This document shows positions 5,322 through 6,162 of a stretch of DNA of 6,162 nt, one piece after another (position 1 is the first letter of the stretch; every line of letters starts with the position of its first letter). The DNA is from Alphaproteobacteria bacterium (GTDB lineage: Bacteria > Pseudomonadota > Alphaproteobacteria > UBA7887): the NCBI GenBank assembly GCA_028289725.1, contig JANQOH010000057.1, positions 1 through 6,162 of the forward strand, in the 5' to 3' direction. The translations under genes were made by a program, and so were the position numbers. Below the pieces are notes generated by a model. That model searched no databases, was not told where the DNA came from, and saw nothing but the letters and a program-made list of their open reading frames with translations.

Positions 5322-6162
5322 TCAGCGCTTCCCCCGCGTCAGGCGGAATACCGACCAAACACCGCCGGGCAGGAACAGGATTACCAGTAGCAGCGTCGCG
5401 CCGAGCAGCATCTGCCAGAAATCGGGCGCATATTGCAGCGCGTAGGTGCGGACCAGTTCGAAAATCATGGACCCGATAAAGGGCGCGGCGACATTGCCGG
5501 TGCCGCTTAGAATGGCGACGAACACGAACTCGCCGGACTTGGTCCAGTACACAAAGTCTTCCGGCGTGACGTGGCCGATCAGCAAGGCTGTGAGCACGCC
5601 GCCCATGCCGGACACCGACGCCGCGATGACATATTTGACATGGATCGCACGCTTGGGCGACGCGCCCAGATAGTCGACCCGCACCTCGTTCTCACGGATC
5701 GCCTCGCCGATGTAACCCATCGTCGAATTGAGATAGCGGTGCGCCGCATACGCCACCGCGTATGTCAGCAGTGCGACGAAGCCATAGAGCGTCAGCGTCA
5801 AGCGCGAGTCGCCGGCGGGCTCGTAGCCGAGGAACGTCGGCGCCGCCACACCGAAGCCGTCGGTGCTGCCAAGCGCGGCGCTGTTCACCAACAGTCCGAA
5901 CAAAATCATCGAAAAGGCCAGGCTGAGCATGGCGAAGAAGATGCCGCGATAGCGCGCCAGCAAGAAGCCGAGAACGACGGCAACGATCGCCGCCGCCAAG
6001 ACGCCGATGACCAACAGCAGGAACACATCGCGCACGCCCCAGAACGTGCCCGCCATCGCCGCGCCATACGCGCCGAGACCGTAATAGAGCGCTTGTCCGA
6101 ACGACACCAAACCGGCGCGCATTTGGATCATTAGGCCGAGCACCACCATGCCGTTGGCGAGC
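5322..6162 (-). CDS. livM: Branched-chain amino acid-type ABC permease LivM (5' end outside window)
   Basis: Inner-membrane permease subunit. The reading frame is open to the window edge: codons for Leu-Ala-Asn-Gly precede the first visible Met (ATG at 6149), and family members start further upstream, so the N-terminus is missing. In the 275 residues after that Met: RAGLVSFGQALYYGLGAYGA (11-30) is the typical LivM helix pair, ARYRGIFFAMLSLAFSMI (65-82) and STDGFGV (95-101) follow, then the LivM hallmark GEAIRENEVRVDYLGASP (148-165), the cytoplasmic coupling region. Further hydrophobic segments lie at about 41-64, 120-135, 170-190, 205-230 and 247-262. The C-terminus is basic (RLTRGKR). The TGA stop at 5324-5322 is 1 nt from livG. 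LivH and the binding protein would be expected beyond the window, but I cannot see them. Confidence 0.94.
   Translation of the reverse strand, partial: LANGMVVLGLMIQMRAGLVSFGQALYYGLGAYGAAMAGTFWGVRDVFLLLVIGVLAAAIVAVVLGFLLARYRGIFFAMLSLAFSMILFGLLVNSAALGSTDGFGVAAPTFLGYEPAGDSRLTLTLYGFVALLTYAVAYAAHRYLNSTMGYIGEAIRENEVRVDYLGASPKRAIHVKYVIAASVSGMGGVLTALLIGHVTPEDFVYWTKSGEFVFVAILSGTGNVAAPFIGSMIFELVRTYALQYAPDFWQMLLGATLLLVILFLPGGVWSVFRLTRGKR

Noticed and set aside
1..6162. tRNA, rRNA, CRISPR array, insertion sequence or phage genes
   Set aside because: No cloverleaf, regular spaced repeats, transposase or integrase motif is seen on either strand.

Overview
The window reads as a G+C-rich chromosomal segment, most likely from an alphaproteobacterium. 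This rests on codon usage, a DusA close in motif content to the proteobacterial enzyme, and a tightly packed livM-livG-livF cassette. The assignment is an inference from recalled sequence character; no database search was possible. All recognisable metabolic genes lie on the minus strand. One short, less G+C-rich lipoprotein-like gene lies on the plus strand.

Layout on the plus coordinate: 6-1007 dusA (tRNA-dihydrouridine synthase A, minus). 1008-1173 is a more A/T-rich gap. 1174-2061 is a bile acid:sodium symporter (BASS) family transporter (minus). 2062-2352 is a divergent control region. 2353-2838 is an unrecognised small lipoprotein-like gene (plus) whose end overlaps, tail to tail, the end of a SigZ-like ECF sigma factor gene (2804-3373, minus). 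3387-3815 is an ArsI/CadI-family metalloenzyme gene (minus), 13 bp upstream of the sigma gene. 3816-3888 is a short gap with 10-bp-phased repeats and an inverted repeat. 3889-4554 is livF, 4559-5320 livG, and 5322-6162 livM, which is cut by the window end.

There are two transcription units of interest. The first is a branched-chain or hydrophobic amino-acid-type ABC importer, transcribed livM to livG to livF with junctions of 1-4 nt; permease LivH and the periplasmic binding protein are not visible. Its two ATPases look complementary: LivF keeps a canonical LSGGQ signature but has Ser at the switch position, whereas LivG keeps the switch His but has a degraded LPQGV signature. This predicts one good and one degenerate ATP site. 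The second unit is a two-gene cadI-sigZ module immediately downstream. The CadI-like enzyme has the Cys-Cys pair expected to bind thiophilic metals and a second Cys-Cys near its C-terminus. The sigma factor also carries a Cys-Cys pair just after its -35-recognition helix, and no anti-sigma gene is adjacent. The speculative reading is a self-contained heavy-metal or arsenical response unit in which the sigma factor may sense the metal through its own tail. This module, with its phased promoter-proximal repeats, is the most interesting part of the window. The rest is ordinary chromosome. I see no tRNA, rRNA, CRISPR array, insertion sequence or phage gene.
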